Origin: Pseudomonas parakoreensis
GTDB taxonomy: Bacteria; Pseudomonadota; Gammaproteobacteria; Pseudomonadales; Pseudomonadaceae
Length of the DNA: 64,000 nt
Assembly: GCF_021602155.1 (NCBI RefSeq)
Contig: NZ_BQHY01000002.1
Coordinates: 186,001 to 250,000, forward strand
Reading direction: 5' to 3'
Position numbers and translations under genes: made by a program. Shown piece after piece: positions 20,239 to 31,663 of this stretch. Position 1 is the stretch's first letter; every line of letters begins with the position of its first letter. The notes below the pieces were generated by a model. The model did no database searches and was not told the DNA's origin. It saw only the letters and a program-made list of their open reading frames with translations.

Positions 20239-21834
20239 ATGCCCAAAACCTTGCCTGCAACGGCCGTGGTGACGGCCCCCGCCAACCTCCTCCACCCGCC
20301 CCGCACGCTGGCCGGGCGCGGCAGTTCGTGGGTGGTGAGCTCGGCGGTGCTGGTGTCGTTGCTGTCACTGCTGCCGATTGCCTTCGTGATCGGCGTGGCG
20401 TGGTACACCGGTTGGGCGACCCTCGAAGCCCTGGTGTTTCGCCCGCGAGTCGGCGAGTTGCTGATCAACACCGTGCTGCTGGTGCTGATCACCTTGCCGC
20501 TGTGCATTGTCCTCGGGACAACCCTGGCCTGGCTGACCGAACGCAGCAATCTGCCCGGCCGGCGTCTGTGGTCGCTGCTGGCGGTTGCGCCACTGGCCGT
20601 GCCGGCGTTCGTCCACAGTTATGCGTGGGTCAGTCTGATTCCGTCGATCCACGGTCTGCCGGCCGGCGTGCTGGTGTCGGTGATCGCCTATTTCCCGTTT
20701 CTGTATTTGCCGATTGCCGCGACCTTGCGCCGTCTCGATCCAGCAATCGAAGACGTTGCGCAATCCTTGGGGCTGAAGCCGTGGGCGGTGTTTTTCCGGG
20801 TGGTGTTGCCGCAACTGCGGCTGGCCATCTGCGGGGGAGCCTTGTTGGTCGGCCTGCATTTGCTGGCCGAGTACGGCTTGTACGCGATGATCCGTTTCGA
20901 CACCTTCACCACGGCGATCTTCGATCAGTTCAAATCGACCTTCAACGGCCCGGCCGCCAACATGCTCGCCGGGGTTCTGGCGCTGTGCTGCCTGGCGATG
21001 CTCACGGCGGAATCCGCTGCCCGTGGCCAGGCGCGTTATGCGCGGGTCGGTTCCGGCAGCGCCCGGGATCAGCGCAGCGTGCAACTGGGGCGCGGCGCGA
21101 CAACCTTGGCGCTGCTGCTGCAAACGCTGACGTGCCTGTTGGCACTGGGTGTGCCGTTGCTCACGTTGGGCCGCTGGCTGGTGGCCGGTGGTGCGCAGGT
21201 CTGGCAAGGCGACGAGCTGTTGCCAGCCTTGCTGCAAACCCTGTCGTATGGCGTGGCCGGCGCATTGTTGACCAGTGTCGCGGCGATTCCCATTGCGTGG
21301 CTGTCGATCCGCTCTCCGGGCAAGCTCCAGCGCTTGCTGGAAGGCTGCAACTACATCACCAGTTCACTGCCCGGCATTGTCGTTGCTTTGGCGCTGGTCA
21401 CCGTGACCATTCATTTCGCCCGGCCGATCTACCAGACCACCATCACGGTGCTCTTGGCCTATCTGCTGATGTTCCTGCCGCGGGCGCTGGTCAGTCTGCG
21501 CGCCGGTTTCGCGCAAGCCCCGGTCGAGCTGGAAAACATCGCACAAAGCCTTGGCCGCTCGCCGTTGCGCGCATTGTGGCTGATCACTGTGCGCCTGGCG
21601 GCCCCCGGCGCGGCGGCAGGTGCGGCGCTGGTGTTCCTGGCAATCACCAATGAGCTGACCGCAACCCTGCTGCTCGCGCCCAACGGCACGCGCACCCTCG
21701 CTACCGGTTTCTGGGCGATGACCAGCGAAATCGATTACGCCGCCGCAGCGCCTTACGCGCTTTTGATGATCCTGCTTTCACTGCCGCTGACGGCCATTCT
21801 CTATCACCAATCCAGGCGTACCGCTGGCCGATGA
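20239..21834 (+). CDS. Ferric iron ABC transporter, fused permease (FbpB-like)
   Basis: A 531-residue protein made of two tandem permease modules, each with about six membrane helices and an EAA loop: [25 protein letters not shown] in the first half and [23 protein letters not shown] in the second. This two-in-one layout is standard for FbpB/HitB/SfuB. It begins two codons after the stop of the binding-protein gene (ATG 20239, with an in-frame GTG just before) and ends by overlapping the ATPase gene. It forms the inner-membrane channel. Confidence 0.9.
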   Translation: MPKTLPATAVVTAPANLLHPPRTLAGRGSSWVVSSAVLVSLLSLLPIAFVIGVAWYTGWATLEALVFRPRVGELLINTVLLVLITLPLCIVLGTTLAWLTERSNLPGRRLWSLLAVAPLAVPAFVHSYAWVSLIPSIHGLPAGVLVSVIAYFPFLYLPIAATLRRLDPAIEDVAQSLGLKPWAVFFRVVLPQLRLAICGGALLVGLHLLAEYGLYAMIRFDTFTTAIFDQFKSTFNGPAANMLAGVLALCCLAMLTAESAARGQARYARVGSGSARDQRSVQLGRGATTLALLLQTLTCLLALGVPLLTLGRWLVAGGAQVWQGDELLPALLQTLSYGVAGALLTSVAAIPIAWLSIRSPGKLQRLLEGCNYITSSLPGIVVALALVTVTIHFARPIYQTTITVLLAYLLMFLPRALVSLRAGFAQAPVELENIAQSLGRSPLRALWLITVRLAAPGAAAGAALVFLAITNELTATLLLAPNGTRTLATGFWAMTSEIDYAAAAPYALLMILLSLPLTAILYHQSRRTAGR

Positions 21835-22889
21835 ACGCTCTCGAACTGCACAACCTCAGTAAAACCTTCGGCGCGCAAAAGGCGCTCGACGACGTCAGCC
21901 TCAACGTACCGACCGGCAGCCGCACGGTGATCGTCGGCCCCTCCGGTTCCGGCAAAACCACGCTGTTGCGGATGATCGCCGGGTTCGAATTCCCCGACAG
22001 CGGCAGCCTTACGCTCAACGGTCAGACGCTGGTGGACCGCAGCCACGCGGTGCCGGCCTATCAACGGCAGATCGGTTACGTGCCGCAGGACGGTGCGTTG
22101 TTCCCGCACATGACGGTGGCGGCGAACATCGGCTTCGGCCTGGCCCTGACCGGAGCGGCCCGCACCCAGCGCATCCTTGAGTTGATGGATAGCGTGGCGC
22201 TCGACGCCAACATGGCCCAACGTTGGCCGCATGAGCTGTCGGGCGGCCAGCAACAGCGGGTCTCGCTGGCCCGCGCTCTGGCGCAACAACCACGACTGAT
22301 GCTGCTGGATGAGCCGTTCTCCGCCCTCGACACCGGTTTGCGCAGTGCCATGCGCAAAATGGTTGCGCGCCTGCTCGAAGACGCCGGCGTCACCACCATT
22401 CTGGTGACCCACGATCAGAGCGAGGCGTTATCGTTTGCCGATCAATTGGCCGTGATGCGCAGTGGCCGGCTGGTGCAGTCCGGGCATCCGATGGATCTCT
22501 ACCGCTATCCGCAGGATGAACAGACCGCGCACTTTCTCGGCGAAGCGGTGATCCTGCCCGCGCAGATCGAGTCCGGTTGGGCGCATTGCGATCTGGGTCA
22601 GGTGGCGGTGAACAGCAACGGTTTCAGTGGCGCCGCGCAAATCATGCTGCGCCCCGAACAGCTGCAGATCGCCGAGGTGGCCTCTGACAGTCACGGCTGC
22701 CACGCGCGGGTCACCGACCGTGATTTTGCCGGCAACACCTGCACCTTGACGGTTGAACTGAGTTCATCCGCGACTCAGGATCCGGCCCGTTCGATTCTGG
22801 TGCGCAGCTCCGGCATGCACGCACCGCCCGCCGGCAGCGCGGTGCAGCTGTCGGTGCTCGGGGCGGCGCATGTGTTTGGCCTGAACTGA
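21831..22889 (+). CDS. Ferric iron ABC transporter, ATP-binding protein (FbpC-like)
   Basis: A 352-residue ATPase. It has Walker [10 protein letters not shown] (37-45), the signature [15 protein letters not shown] (about 134-148), Walker [13 protein letters not shown] (about 155-166) and the switch His in [10 protein letters not shown]-terminal regulatory OB/TOBE-like domain follows from about residue 235. The start overlaps the permease stop (ATGA). The stop codon abuts that of the convergent integrase, giving TGATCA at 22887-22892. Confidence 0.92.
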   Translation: MNALELHNLSKTFGAQKALDDVSLNVPTGSRTVIVGPSGSGKTTLLRMIAGFEFPDSGSLTLNGQTLVDRSHAVPAYQRQIGYVPQDGALFPHMTVAANIGFGLALTGAARTQRILELMDSVALDANMAQRWPHELSGGQQQRVSLARALAQQPRLMLLDEPFSALDTGLRSAMRKMVARLLEDAGVTTILVTHDQSEALSFADQLAVMRSGRLVQSGHPMDLYRYPQDEQTAHFLGEAVILPAQIESGWAHCDLGQVAVNSNGFSGAAQIMLRPEQLQIAEVASDSHGCHARVTDRDFAGNTCTLTVELSSSATQDPARSILVRSSGMHAPPAGSAVQLSVLGAAHVFGLN

Positions 22890-23828
22890 TCAGAGATCGA
22901 AGCGATCCACCGCCCGCCGCCGCTCGTTGTCATCGCGCACATCGTAGTTGGCGGTGGTCTGGATGTTGCTGTGATGCGCCAGTTTCTGCGCAATCGACAG
23001 GTCGTGCTCCTCGATCACCCGAGTGATGAACGAGCGACGGAAGTCGTGGGGCATGATCTTCACTCCGACCTGCGTGCCGCGCTGGCGGGCAATGTAATAG
23101 ATCGCATGCTTGGTAATGCGCTCGCGGGTGATGTGGCTGCCACGGCGAATGCGGTTAAACAGAAAGGCATCGTCGCTCTCACCTTCCTTGAGCTGCGAAC
23201 GGCGCAGTTCGAGCCACGCATCAAGCTTGCTGAATGCCCACGCCGGCGCGTACTTGATCAACTGCTTGTTGCCCTTGGCGGTGACGCACAGGCTGCGCTC
23301 GGTGAAGTCGACCTGATTCAGGTCCAGGTCCACCGATTCCGACTTGCGCATACCCGTGCCGTACAGCAACGCGATGATCGCCGCATCGCGCAGGCCCTGC
23401 GGGCGCGGGTCGGCAGCGCAGACTTCCATCAATTCGTGAATCAACGTGCGCTTGAGATTGCGCCCCTGGGACAACCGTGTGCCGGCAATGCCCTTGACCG
23501 AGCGCATCTTCAAAAGATGTTCCTGGCTGATCAGGCTCATGCGCCAGGCCTCGTTCATGACGCCGCGCACCGCATTCACATACAACGAAGAAGTATTGGG
23601 TGCGTAGTTGTCTGCGCGTAATGCAGCGACCAGTGCAACAACATCTTCTGGTTGCAACGCATGCCAGGGAATCTCTTCGACATTCATGTCTTCAAAGCCC
23701 AGGCGATCGGCCGCATCTTGCAGCACGTAACGCATGGTCAATTGGCTGGAGGGCGCCAAACGCGCGAGGTACAGACTCATCGGGTTGGCTTTTGGAGCGT
23801 CGGGGGTTGCAGCAACTAAATCAATCAA
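22890..23828 (-). CDS. Solitary tyrosine recombinase (site-specific integrase family)
   Basis: A 312-residue XerC/phage-integrase-type recombinase. The N-terminal SAM-like core-binding region is about residues 17-115, and the catalytic domain carries Arg in LLYGTGMRKSESVDL, HDFRRSF (HxxR), LAHHSNIQTTANYD with the second His and, in ANYD, the nucleophilic Tyr. The TTG at 23828 is preferred because AAGG lies six bases before it; ATG 23780 is the alternative. No phage gene, excisionase, tRNA or flanking att repeat is visible. It lies between the iron transporter and the arn operon, and its promoter shares the 389-base gap with arnB. It may be a domesticated recombinase. Confidence 0.88.
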   Translation of the reverse strand: MIDLVAATPDAPKANPMSLYLARLAPSSQLTMRYVLQDAADRLGFEDMNVEEIPWHALQPEDVVALVAALRADNYAPNTSSLYVNAVRGVMNEAWRMSLISQEHLLKMRSVKGIAGTRLSQGRNLKRTLIHELMEVCAADPRPQGLRDAAIIALLYGTGMRKSESVDLDLNQVDFTERSLCVTAKGNKQLIKYAPAWAFSKLDAWLELRRSQLKEGESDDAFLFNRIRRGSHITRERITKHAIYYIARQRGTQVGVKIMPHDFRRSFITRVIEEHDLSIAQKLAHHSNIQTTANYDVRDDNERRRAVDRFDL

Positions 23829-24217
23829 ACGTTAAACCTTGAGTAAAAAATGTACAGCACTACAACAACTAACAAATGCAATGTACTTGAAGTAAAGAAG
23901 GTACTTGAGCGGAACTGTCCGACAAAAAACTGCGATGGACGGCAGAAGCCTGAACAGCGGCTGTATAAGTGACAGATAAACGATTCGCCAACCGGTTTTT
24001 CATGTTCCTTTCACAAAAACCGGCATAACCTTAATTCCCATAGGTTCGGTAGTGGCTATGCCCCAACCTGCCGGGCAAATCGTGAAAAGTCAATCTATCC
24101 CCGACGTCATGCTTTTTTTGCCAAGTTATTGATGCAGGAGCGCTTTTCTGTGTCTACGCTGAGGCTGGATCCAATAATCGCGTGAATCCATCCTTTATTT
24201 TTTGTAATGAGGTGCCC
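23829..24217. promoter_or_regulatory. Shared integrase/arn operon upstream region with repeats
   Basis: A 389-base non-coding region. Near the integrase it has two GTACTTGA direct repeats (23883-23890 and 23901-23908), the first inside a TACTT-G-AAGTA palindrome (23884-23894). In the middle a 9-bp inverted repeat, CCGGTTTTT (23992-24000) / AAAAACCGG (24015-24023), spans 14 bases. It is followed by AACCTTAAT (24027-24035), which resembles one half of a PmrA box; I do not see a convincing second half. GAGG before ATG 24218 is the ribosome site for arnB. The recombinase repeats could be binding or crossover sites. Confidence 0.45.
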
Positions 24218-25366
24218 ATGAGTCAGGCGTTTCTCCCCTTCTCTCGCCCCAGTATCGGCGATGAGGAAATTGCCGCTGTCGAGCAGGTGTTGCGCTCGGG
24301 CTGGATCACCACGGGGCCGAAAAACCAGGCACTCGAAGAGCAATTTGCGCAGTACGTGGGTTGCAAGCACGCGGTGGCCTTGTCTTCGGCCACCGGCGGG
24401 ATGCACATCACGCTGCTGGCCCTGGGCATCGGCCCGGGCGATGAAGTCATCACCCCGTCGCAGACCTGGGTCTCGACCGCCAACATGATCTCCCTGCTGG
24501 GCGCCAAACCGGTGTTCGTCGATGTCGACCGCGACACGCTGATGACCGACGCTGCGCGCATCGAAGCGGCCATCACTCCGCGAACCAAGGCGATCATCCC
24601 GGTGCACTATGCCGGCGCTGCATTCGATCTCGATCCGCTATATGCCCTGGCTGACAAGCACGGCATTCCGGTCATCGAAGACGCCGCCCACGCTGCCGGC
24701 ACCCGCTACAAGGGCCGTCATGTCGGTTCGCAAGGCACGGCGATCTTCTCGTTCCACGCGATCAAGAACATGACCTGTGCCGAAGGCGCGATGTTCGTCA
24801 CCGACGACGAAGCCCTCGCCAGCCGCGTGCGCATGCTCAAATTCCACGGCCTGGGCGTCGACGCCTATGACCGTCTGACCGGTGGCCGCAAGCCACAGGC
24901 ACAAGTGATGGAGCCGGGCTTCAAGTACAACCTGGCCGACATCAACGCCGCGATTGCCCTGGTGCAACTGCAGCGTCTGGACGAAATCAACGCCCGCCGC
25001 ACCGAACTGGCCACCAGCTACCTGCAAAAATTCGAAGGCCTGCCAGTGCAACCGCTGGCCCTGCCCGACTACGCCCAGCAACACGCCTGGCACCTGTTCA
25101 TCCTGCGCATCGACAGCGAGCGTTGCGGCATGGACCGCGAAGCCTTCATGAAGGCGTTGCAGGATCAGGGCATCGGCACCGGTATCCATTTCATCGCCAC
25201 CCACTTGCACACCTGGTATCGCCAGCGTGACCCCGACCTCTACCTGCCCAACACCGAATGGAACTCGGCGCGGCTGTGCTCGATTCCGCTGTTCCCCGAC
25301 ATGACCGGTCAAGACCTTGACCGGGTGGTCGGTGCCATCGCACACATCATGGAAAAACGCCTGTGA
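24218..25366 (+). CDS. arnB: ArnB, UDP-4-amino-4-deoxy-L-arabinose aminotransferase
   Basis: A 382-residue PLP-dependent DegT/DnrJ/EryC1 aminotransferase, close to the 379 residues of E. coli ArnB. It opens with [20 protein letters not shown], has [15 protein letters not shown] for PLP-ring stacking and [19 protein letters not shown] around the Schiff-base Lys. It converts UDP-4-keto-pentose to UDP-L-Ara4N with glutamate as amine donor. The ATG at 24218 follows GAGG and gives the family N terminus; an upstream in-frame GTG is rejected. First gene of a nine-gene coupled operon. Confidence 0.96.
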   Translation: MSQAFLPFSRPSIGDEEIAAVEQVLRSGWITTGPKNQALEEQFAQYVGCKHAVALSSATGGMHITLLALGIGPGDEVITPSQTWVSTANMISLLGAKPVFVDVDRDTLMTDAARIEAAITPRTKAIIPVHYAGAAFDLDPLYALADKHGIPVIEDAAHAAGTRYKGRHVGSQGTAIFSFHAIKNMTCAEGAMFVTDDEALASRVRMLKFHGLGVDAYDRLTGGRKPQAQVMEPGFKYNLADINAAIALVQLQRLDEINARRTELATSYLQKFEGLPVQPLALPDYAQQHAWHLFILRIDSERCGMDREAFMKALQDQGIGTGIHFIATHLHTWYRQRDPDLYLPNTEWNSARLCSIPLFPDMTGQDLDRVVGAIAHIMEKRL

Positions 25367-26394
25367 AACCTTATCCAATCCGTAGCGTGTCGATCGTCAT
25401 CCCGGTCTACAACGAACAGGAAAGCCTGCCCGAGCTGCTGCGTCGTACCGAGGCGGCCTGCCGCCAGTTGCATCACGATTTCGAAATCGTGCTGGTCGAC
25501 GACGGCAGCCGCGATGAGTCGGCCAACATGCTTGAAGAAGCCGCCGGTCGTGAAAACAGCCCGTTCGTGGCGGTCATTCTCAACCGCAACTACGGTCAGC
25601 ACGCCGCGATCATGGCCGGTTTTGAACAGTGCAAAGGCGACGTGGTGATCACCCTCGACGCCGACCTGCAGAACCCGCCGGAAGAAATCCCGCGGCTGGT
25701 GGCCGAAGCCGAAAAAGGTTACGACGTGGTCGGCACCGTGCGCGGCAACCGTCAGGATTCGGCGCTGCGCCGTTATCCGTCTAAGCTGATCAACCTTGCC
25801 GTGCAGCGCTCCACTGGCGTCGCGATGAGCGACTACGGCTGCATGCTGCGTGCCTACCGCCGCACCATCATCGACGCGATGCTCGCCTGCCGTGAACGCA
25901 GCACATTCATTCCGATCCTGGCCAACAGCTTCGCCCGTCACACCACCGAAATCGTCGTGGCCCACGCCGAGCGTGAACACGGCGACTCGAAATACAGCCC
26001 GATGCGCCTGATCAACCTGATGTTCGATCTGGTGACCTGCATGACCACCACGCCGCTGCGCCTGCTCAGCATCGTCGGCTTCGCCATGGCCGGTCTGGGT
26101 GTGCTGTTCGCCGTTGCGCTGATCGTACTGCGTCTGGCCTTCGGTGCCGGTTGGGCCGGTGACGGCATGTTTGTGCTGTTCGCCGTACTGTTTGTGTTTA
26201 CCGGTGGCCAGTTCATCGGCATGGGGCTGCTGGGTGAATACCTCGGTCGCATGTACAGCGATGTGCGCGCCCGTCCGCGTTTCTTCATCGAAAAGGTGTT
26301 GCGCAGCCAGCCGGCCGATCCGGCCCCTGCCGTCACCGTTGATGGTCTTTCTTCTACCGCTACTTCTTCCACTTCCGATCAGGTTCTCTCATGA
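25363..26394 (+). CDS. arnC: ArnC, undecaprenyl-phosphate L-Ara4FN transferase
   Basis: A 343-residue GT2-type enzyme. The glycosyltransferase domain starts [17 protein letters not shown], with the DDGSRDES and [12 protein letters not shown] acidic motifs. Two C-terminal membrane helices lie at about 235-260 and 270-295. It moves 4-deoxy-4-formamido-L-arabinose from UDP to undecaprenyl phosphate on the cytoplasmic face. It begins with GTG that overlaps the arnB stop (GTGA). The C-terminal tail, rich in Ser and Thr, extends about 20 residues past the E. coli protein. Confidence 0.95.
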   Translation: MKPYPIRSVSIVIPVYNEQESLPELLRRTEAACRQLHHDFEIVLVDDGSRDESANMLEEAAGRENSPFVAVILNRNYGQHAAIMAGFEQCKGDVVITLDADLQNPPEEIPRLVAEAEKGYDVVGTVRGNRQDSALRRYPSKLINLAVQRSTGVAMSDYGCMLRAYRRTIIDAMLACRERSTFIPILANSFARHTTEIVVAHAEREHGDSKYSPMRLINLMFDLVTCMTTTPLRLLSIVGFAMAGLGVLFAVALIVLRLAFGAGWAGDGMFVLFAVLFVFTGGQFIGMGLLGEYLGRMYSDVRARPRFFIEKVLRSQPADPAPAVTVDGLSSTATSSTSDQVLS

Positions 26395-28382
26395 GTGCAA
26401 AAACTGTTGTCTTCGCCTACCACGATATTGGCTGCGCCGGCATTGAAGCCCTGCTCAACAGCGGCTTTGACATTGCAGCAGTGTTCACTCACGCCGATGA
26501 TCCGAAAGAAAACGCGTTCTATGCCTCGGTGGCCCAGCTGTGCGCCAACAAAGGCATCCCGGTACATGCGCCGGAAGACGCCAACCACCCACTGTGGATC
26601 GAGCGCATCGCCAAGCTGGACCCGGAATACATCTTCTCCTTTTATTACCGCAACCTGCTGAGCGAGCCACTGCTGGCCCTGGCCAAAAAGGGTGCATTCA
26701 ACCTGCACGGTTCGCTGCTGCCACGCTATCGCGGTCGCGCTCCGGCGAACTGGGTGCTGGTCAACGGCGAAACCGAAACCGGCGTGACCCTGCACCGCAT
26801 GGTCAAGCGCGCCGATGCCGGCGCCATCGTTGCTCAACAGCGTGTTGCCATCGAACGCAGCGACACCGGCCTGACCCTGCACGCCAAACTGCGCACTGCC
26901 GCCAGCGACCTGCTGCGCGACACCCTGCCGAACATGCTGCAAGGCAACATCACTGAAACCCCGCAGGACGAATCGAAAGCCACCGTGTTCGGTCGCCGCA
27001 CCCCGGCGGACGGCAAGCTGGTCTGGGCCAAACCGGCCGAAGAACTGTTCAATCTGGTGCGCGCCGTGACCCGTCCTTACCCGGGCGCCTTCTGCGCCGT
27101 GGGCGAGCACAAACTGATCGTCTGGAGCGCCGACGTCGTCAAGGGCAACGAAGGCCAGGCGCCAGGCCGCGTGATCAGCGTCGATCCGCTGCGCATTGCC
27201 TGCGGTCAGGACTCGCTGGTGATCAACGCCGGTCAGCGCAACGACAACGGTCTGTACCTCAGCGGCCCGCAACTGGCCAACGAACTGGGTCTGGTGGATG
27301 GCTCGCTGCTGCGCGGCGCCGAATCCGGGCGTGCGCCACGTCGTACCCGCGTGCTGATCCTCGGTGTCAACGGCTTCATCGGTAACCACCTGTCCGAGCG
27401 CCTGCTGCGTGACGACCGCTACGAAGTCTACGGTCTGGACATCGGCTCCGACGCCATCGACCGCCTGCGCAGCCACCCGAACTTCCACTTCGTCGAAGGC
27501 GACATCAGCATTCACTCCGAGTGGATCGAGTACCACATCAAGAAGTGCGACGTGGTCCTGCCGCTGGTGGCCATCGCCACGCCGATCGAATACACCCGCA
27601 ACCCGCTGCGCGTATTCGAACTGGACTTCGAAGAGAACCTGAAACTGGTTCGCTACTGCGTCAAGTACAACAAGCGCGTGATCTTCCCGTCGACCTCGGA
27701 AGTCTATGGCATGTGCCAGGACAAGAACTTCGACGAAGACAGCTCGAACCTGATCGTCGGTCCGATCAACAAGCAGCGCTGGATCTACTCGGTCTCCAAG
27801 CAACTGCTGGACCGCGTGATCTGGGCTTACGGCGCCAAGGGCCTGAACTTCACCCTGTTCCGTCCGTTCAACTGGATGGGCCCGCGTCTGGACCGTCTGG
27901 ATTCGGCGCGTATCGGCAGCTCCCGCGCCATTACCCAGTTGATCCTCAACCTGGTGGAAGGCACGCCAATCCGCCTGTTCGACGGTGGCGAGCAGAAGCG
28001 TTGCTTCACTGACATCGCTGACGGCGTTGAAGCCCTGGCGCGCATCATCGACAACGACAACGACGTGTGCAACGGCCAGATCATCAACATCGGCAACCCG
28101 GACAACGAAGCCAGCATCCGTCAACTGGGCGAGGAGCTGCTGCGTCAGTTCGAAGCACACCCGCTGCGTCACAACTTTCCGCCGTTCGCCGGTTTCCGCG
28201 ACGTGGAAAGCAAGGCGTTCTACGGTGCCGGTTACCAGGACGTAGAACACCGCAAACCAAGCATTGCCAACGCCAAGCGCCTGCTGAACTGGGAGCCGAC
28301 CGTGGAAATGCGCGAGACCATCGGCAACACCCTGGACTTCTTCCTGCGTGAAGCCATGCTCGAAATCGCGGACAAGAAGTAA
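26391..28382 (+). CDS. arnA: ArnA, bifunctional UDP-L-Ara4N formyltransferase / UDP-glucuronate decarboxylase
   Basis: A 663-residue two-domain enzyme. The N-terminal formyltransferase (about 1-305) carries [19 protein letters not shown] with the catalytic Asn-His pair. The C-terminal SDR-type decarboxylase (about 315-663) has [19 protein letters not shown] for NAD binding, [11 protein letters not shown] and [14 protein letters not shown] (YxxxK). It oxidises and decarboxylates UDP-glucuronate, and later formylates UDP-L-Ara4N. It starts within the arnC stop (ATGA) and its TAA overlaps the arnD ATG by one base. Length matches E. coli (660). Confidence 0.97.
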   Translation: MSAKTVVFAYHDIGCAGIEALLNSGFDIAAVFTHADDPKENAFYASVAQLCANKGIPVHAPEDANHPLWIERIAKLDPEYIFSFYYRNLLSEPLLALAKKGAFNLHGSLLPRYRGRAPANWVLVNGETETGVTLHRMVKRADAGAIVAQQRVAIERSDTGLTLHAKLRTAASDLLRDTLPNMLQGNITETPQDESKATVFGRRTPADGKLVWAKPAEELFNLVRAVTRPYPGAFCAVGEHKLIVWSADVVKGNEGQAPGRVISVDPLRIACGQDSLVINAGQRNDNGLYLSGPQLANELGLVDGSLLRGAESGRAPRRTRVLILGVNGFIGNHLSERLLRDDRYEVYGLDIGSDAIDRLRSHPNFHFVEGDISIHSEWIEYHIKKCDVVLPLVAIATPIEYTRNPLRVFELDFEENLKLVRYCVKYNKRVIFPSTSEVYGMCQDKNFDEDSSNLIVGPINKQRWIYSVSKQLLDRVIWAYGAKGLNFTLFRPFNWMGPRLDRLDSARIGSSRAITQLILNLVEGTPIRLFDGGEQKRCFTDIADGVEALARIIDNDNDVCNGQIINIGNPDNEASIRQLGEELLRQFEAHPLRHNFPPFAGFRDVESKAFYGAGYQDVEHRKPSIANAKRLLNWEPTVEMRETIGNTLDFFLREAMLEIADKK

Positions 28383-29266
28383 TGCAGGCAGGTCTTCGTA
28401 TCGATGTCGACACCTACCGCGGCACCCGAGAAGGTGTGCCGCGTCTGTTGGAGATGCTCGACGAGGCGCAGGTCAAGGCAACGTTTTTCTTCAGTGTCGG
28501 CCCGGACAACATGGGCCGGCATCTGTGGCGCCTGATCCGCCCGCAGTTCCTCTGGAAAATGCTGCGTTCCAACGCTGCCGGCCTGTACGGCTGGGACATT
28601 CTGCTGGCCGGCACTGCCTGGCCCGGCAAACCGATTGGCCGTGATCTCGGGCATCTGATGCGTCAGGCCCGGGACGCCGGTCACGAGGTTGGCCTGCACG
28701 CCTGGGATCACCATGGCTGGCAGGCCAATGCCGGTCGCTGGAGTGACGCGCAACTGATCGAACAGATCCGTCGCGGCGTCGACACCTTGAGCGACATCCT
28801 CGGCGAAAAGATCCAGTGTTCGGCCGCCGCCGGTTGGCGTGCGGACGAGCGCGTGATCGAGGCCAAGCAGACTTTCGGCTTTCGCTACAACAGCGATTGC
28901 CGTGGGCAGAGCCTGTTCCGTCCGCTGCTGGCGGACGGCACACCGGGCACGCCGCAGATTCCAGTGGACCTGCCGACCTTCGATGAAGTTGTCGGCCCGC
29001 ACGTGGCGGCGAAGGACTTCAACGCCTTCATCCTCGACCGGTTCCAGTCGCAAGCACTCAACGTCTACACCATTCATGCCGAAGTAGAAGGGATTCTGAT
29101 GGCTCAGGACTTTCGTCAATTGCTGGCCGATGCACGCCAGCGCCACATTGACTTCCAACCCTTGGGCAACTTGCTGCCCGAGTATTTCAACACCTTGCCC
29201 GTGGGCCGCGTGCAACGCGGTGCGCTCGAAGGCCGCGAAGGCTGGCTGGGAGTGCAAGGCGCATGA
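28382..29266 (+). CDS. arnD: ArnD, undecaprenyl-phosphate L-Ara4FN deformylase
   Basis: A 294-residue polysaccharide-deacetylase-fold hydrolase (NodB/CE4 type). The metal-binding Asp is in [16 protein letters not shown] at about residues 5-20, and [12 protein letters not shown] supplies the His ligands. It removes the formyl group from the lipid-linked sugar to make undecaprenyl-P-L-Ara4N. TAATG coupling to arnA (one-base overlap) and ATGA coupling to arnT place it firmly in the operon. Confidence 0.96.
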   Translation: MQAGLRIDVDTYRGTREGVPRLLEMLDEAQVKATFFFSVGPDNMGRHLWRLIRPQFLWKMLRSNAAGLYGWDILLAGTAWPGKPIGRDLGHLMRQARDAGHEVGLHAWDHHGWQANAGRWSDAQLIEQIRRGVDTLSDILGEKIQCSAAAGWRADERVIEAKQTFGFRYNSDCRGQSLFRPLLADGTPGTPQIPVDLPTFDEVVGPHVAAKDFNAFILDRFQSQALNVYTIHAEVEGILMAQDFRQLLADARQRHIDFQPLGNLLPEYFNTLPVGRVQRGALEGREGWLGVQGA

Positions 29267-30912
29267 CCAGACGCTGGGCACTGCCGCTGTTGGTCGGCCT
29301 TTGTCTGCTGGCCTATCTGTTGCCGTTGAGCACCCATGGCCTGTGGATCCCCGACGAAACCCGTTACGCACAGATCAGCCAGGACATGCTGCTCAGTGGC
29401 AACTGGGTGTCGCCGCATTTCATGGGCCTGCGGTATTTCGAGAAGCCGATTGCCGGCTACTGGATGATCGCCATCGGCCAGGAACTGTTCGGGCAGAACC
29501 TGTTCGGCGTGCGCTTCGCGTCGGCCCTCAGCACGGCGCTGAGTGTGTTGCTGGCCTACCTGGTCGCGCGCAGGCTATGGAACGATCCGCGCAAGAGCTT
29601 CGTCTGCGCCCTGCTCTACATGAGTTTCACCGTCGTCGCCGGTCAGGGCGGGTACGCCAACCTCGATCCGCAGTTCACCTTCTGGGTCAACCTGAGTCTG
29701 GTGGCGCTGTGGTTTGCGCTTGACAGCAAAAGCACCGGGCACCGTCTGGGCGCCTGGGCGCTGCTCGGGCTGGCCTGCGGCATGGGCTTCATGACCAAGG
29801 GCTTCCTCGCCTGGTTGCTGCCGGTGCTGATCGCATTGCCGTGGATGCTCTGGCAGAAACGCTGGCGCGAACTGCTGATATTCGGCCCGGTCGCTATCGC
29901 TATCGCGATCATCGTCAGCTTGCCGTGGGCACTGGCGGTGCACGCACAGGAACCGGATTACTGGCGGTTTTTCTTCTGGCACGAACACATCCGCCGCTTC
30001 GCCGGTGACGATGCGCAGCACGATGCGCCATGGTGGTTCTACCTGCCGCTGTTGGTGGCGTTCAGTTTGCCGTGGGTTGGTCTGTTGCCGACCGCGTTCA
30101 AGCAAGCCTGGCAAACCCGGGCCCAGCCGAACATGGTTTTCCTGCTGTTATGGCTGTGGTTGCCGCTGGGCTTTTTCAGCCTGAGCAACGGCAAGCTGCC
30201 GACCTACATCCTGCCCTGCCTGTTGCCGATGGCACTGCTGCTGGGCAATGCGCTGGCTGATCGCCTGCGTCTGGAACAAGGCCGGGCGCTGGGGATCAAT
30301 GGTCTGCTGAACCTGCTGCTGGGTGTGGTCACGCTGATCGCACTGGTTTACCTGCAACTGAACAAACCGGTGTACGACCACGAACTGCACAGCATGGTGC
30401 TGGTGTTCATTGCGTTGATCGGCTGGATCATCGCCAACCTGGCGCAAGCGTTCCTGCCGCTGCAATGCTGGGCGGCACCGGCGCTGGGCAGCCTGTTGCT
30501 GGCCGGGATCCTGCCGGCGGCATTGCCCAAATCGGTGGTGGCCAACAAAACCCCGGATCAGTTCATCCGCCATCACGTCACTGAACTGTCCGGTGCCACG
30601 CACTTGCTGAGCAACGATCTGGGCGCCGCAGCGGCACTGGCCTGGCGCATGAAACAACCGCAAGTCGCGCTGTACAACACGGTCGGCGAACTCAAGTACG
30701 GTCTGTCCTACCCGGAAGGTGCTGAACGCCGACTCACCAAAGACAACGTTCAGCAATGGGTCCGTGAAGCGCGCCGCAGCGGCTCGGTCGGCGTGCTGAT
30801 GCGCGTCAAGGGCCAGGACGAACTTGAAGAACTCGATCTGCTGCCTAAAGACGGTACCCGTTACGAATCGGGCAATCTGGTGATCATGGTGCTGCCCAAG
30901 GATCCGTCATGA
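29263..30912 (+). CDS. arnT: ArnT paralogue 2, lipid A L-Ara4N transferase of the main operon
   Basis: A 549-residue polytopic transferase, the operon-borne ArnT. It carries [18 protein letters not shown] (Asp31-Glu32), [38 protein letters not shown] and the C-terminal domain from [14 protein letters not shown] onward, matching the copy at 15800 along its whole length without that copy's N-terminal extension. The length matches E. coli ArnT (550). It adds L-Ara4N to lipid A phosphates at the periplasmic face, lowering the negative charge and polymyxin binding. Four-base overlaps on both sides. Confidence 0.97.
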   Translation: MTRRWALPLLVGLCLLAYLLPLSTHGLWIPDETRYAQISQDMLLSGNWVSPHFMGLRYFEKPIAGYWMIAIGQELFGQNLFGVRFASALSTALSVLLAYLVARRLWNDPRKSFVCALLYMSFTVVAGQGGYANLDPQFTFWVNLSLVALWFALDSKSTGHRLGAWALLGLACGMGFMTKGFLAWLLPVLIALPWMLWQKRWRELLIFGPVAIAIAIIVSLPWALAVHAQEPDYWRFFFWHEHIRRFAGDDAQHDAPWWFYLPLLVAFSLPWVGLLPTAFKQAWQTRAQPNMVFLLLWLWLPLGFFSLSNGKLPTYILPCLLPMALLLGNALADRLRLEQGRALGINGLLNLLLGVVTLIALVYLQLNKPVYDHELHSMVLVFIALIGWIIANLAQAFLPLQCWAAPALGSLLLAGILPAALPKSVVANKTPDQFIRHHVTELSGATHLLSNDLGAAAALAWRMKQPQVALYNTVGELKYGLSYPEGAERRLTKDNVQQWVREARRSGSVGVLMRVKGQDELEELDLLPKDGTRYESGNLVIMVLPKDPS

Positions 30913-31253
30913 GCTGGCTGCTGTTACTGACGGCGTGTCTGCTGACGTGTCTGGGGCAAGTCGCACAGAAACTCGCCGTGGAGAGCTGGCGCGGCGTTGA
31001 GTCGTCGTGGGCTGACAAACTGCGTTCACCGTGGTTGTGGCTGGCGCTGTTTTCACTCGGCAGCGGGCTGCTGGTCTGGCTGCTGGTGCTGCAGCGTCTT
31101 GAAGTGGGCATCGCTTACCCGATGCTCAGCCTCAACTTCGTACTGATCACCCTGATCGCCCGCTTCGTCTTTCACGAGCCCATCGACCGCCGGCATTGGC
31201 TGGGCGTGGCGCTGGTAATCGGTGGTGTGGTTTTGCTGGGGCAACAGTCATGA
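30909..31253 (+). CDS. arnE: ArnE, undecaprenyl-P-L-Ara4N flippase subunit
   Basis: A 114-residue small multidrug resistance-type membrane protein with four helices. [21 protein letters not shown] and [18 protein letters not shown] are the recognisable parts. With ArnF it flips undecaprenyl-phosphate-L-Ara4N to the periplasmic leaflet. Starts in the arnT stop and ends in the arnF start, both ATGA. Confidence 0.94.
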   Translation: MSWLLLLTACLLTCLGQVAQKLAVESWRGVESSWADKLRSPWLWLALFSLGSGLLVWLLVLQRLEVGIAYPMLSLNFVLITLIARFVFHEPIDRRHWLGVALVIGGVVLLGQQS

Positions 31254-31663
31254 ACCAGGTACGAGGTATCGGTTTTGCGCTGGCCAGCGTGGGCCTGGTC
31301 AGCGCTGCCCAGTTGGGCATGCGCTGGAGCATGACGCGCCTGCCGCAACCGGAACAATGGCTGGCGGCGTTGAGCACCGGCAGTGTCGATCTGTCGGCAC
31401 TGGCCGTGGTGCTGGCGGCGATTTTCGCCTACGCCCTGTCGATGTTCTGCTGGCTCGCGGCCTTGCGCGATCTACCGCTGGGGCGGGCCTATTCGCTACT
31501 GAGCATCAGCTATGCGCTGGTGTACCTGCTGGCGGCCAGTCTGCCGCTGTTCAACGAATCGTTCAGTTTCACTAAATCGCTGGGCGTGGCACTGGTCATG
31601 CTCGGGGTCATCACTATTAACACTCGTCCGTCTCGTGCGCCCGAATTCAGGAGTGCTCCATGA
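31250..31663 (+). CDS. arnF: ArnF, undecaprenyl-P-L-Ara4N flippase subunit
   Basis: A 137-residue four-helix membrane protein, partner of ArnE. Motifs are [33 protein letters not shown] and [13 protein letters not shown]. The ATG at 31250 overlaps the arnE stop; a longer upstream reading would run inside arnE in another frame and is rejected. The stop overlaps the ATG of ugd. Confidence 0.93.
   Translation: MNQVRGIGFALASVGLVSAAQLGMRWSMTRLPQPEQWLAALSTGSVDLSALAVVLAAIFAYALSMFCWLAALRDLPLGRAYSLLSISYALVYLLAASLPLFNESFSFTKSLGVALVMLGVITINTRPSRAPEFRSAP

Noticed and set aside
22890-23828. Prophage or genomic island marked by the recombinase
   Set aside because: No phage or plasmid genes, tRNA target or boundary repeats are visible, and base composition does not change around it.
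24001-24060. Complete PmrA or PhoP box upstream of arnB
   Set aside because: Only one half, AACCTTAAT, is convincing; I could not find a second half at the proper spacing.
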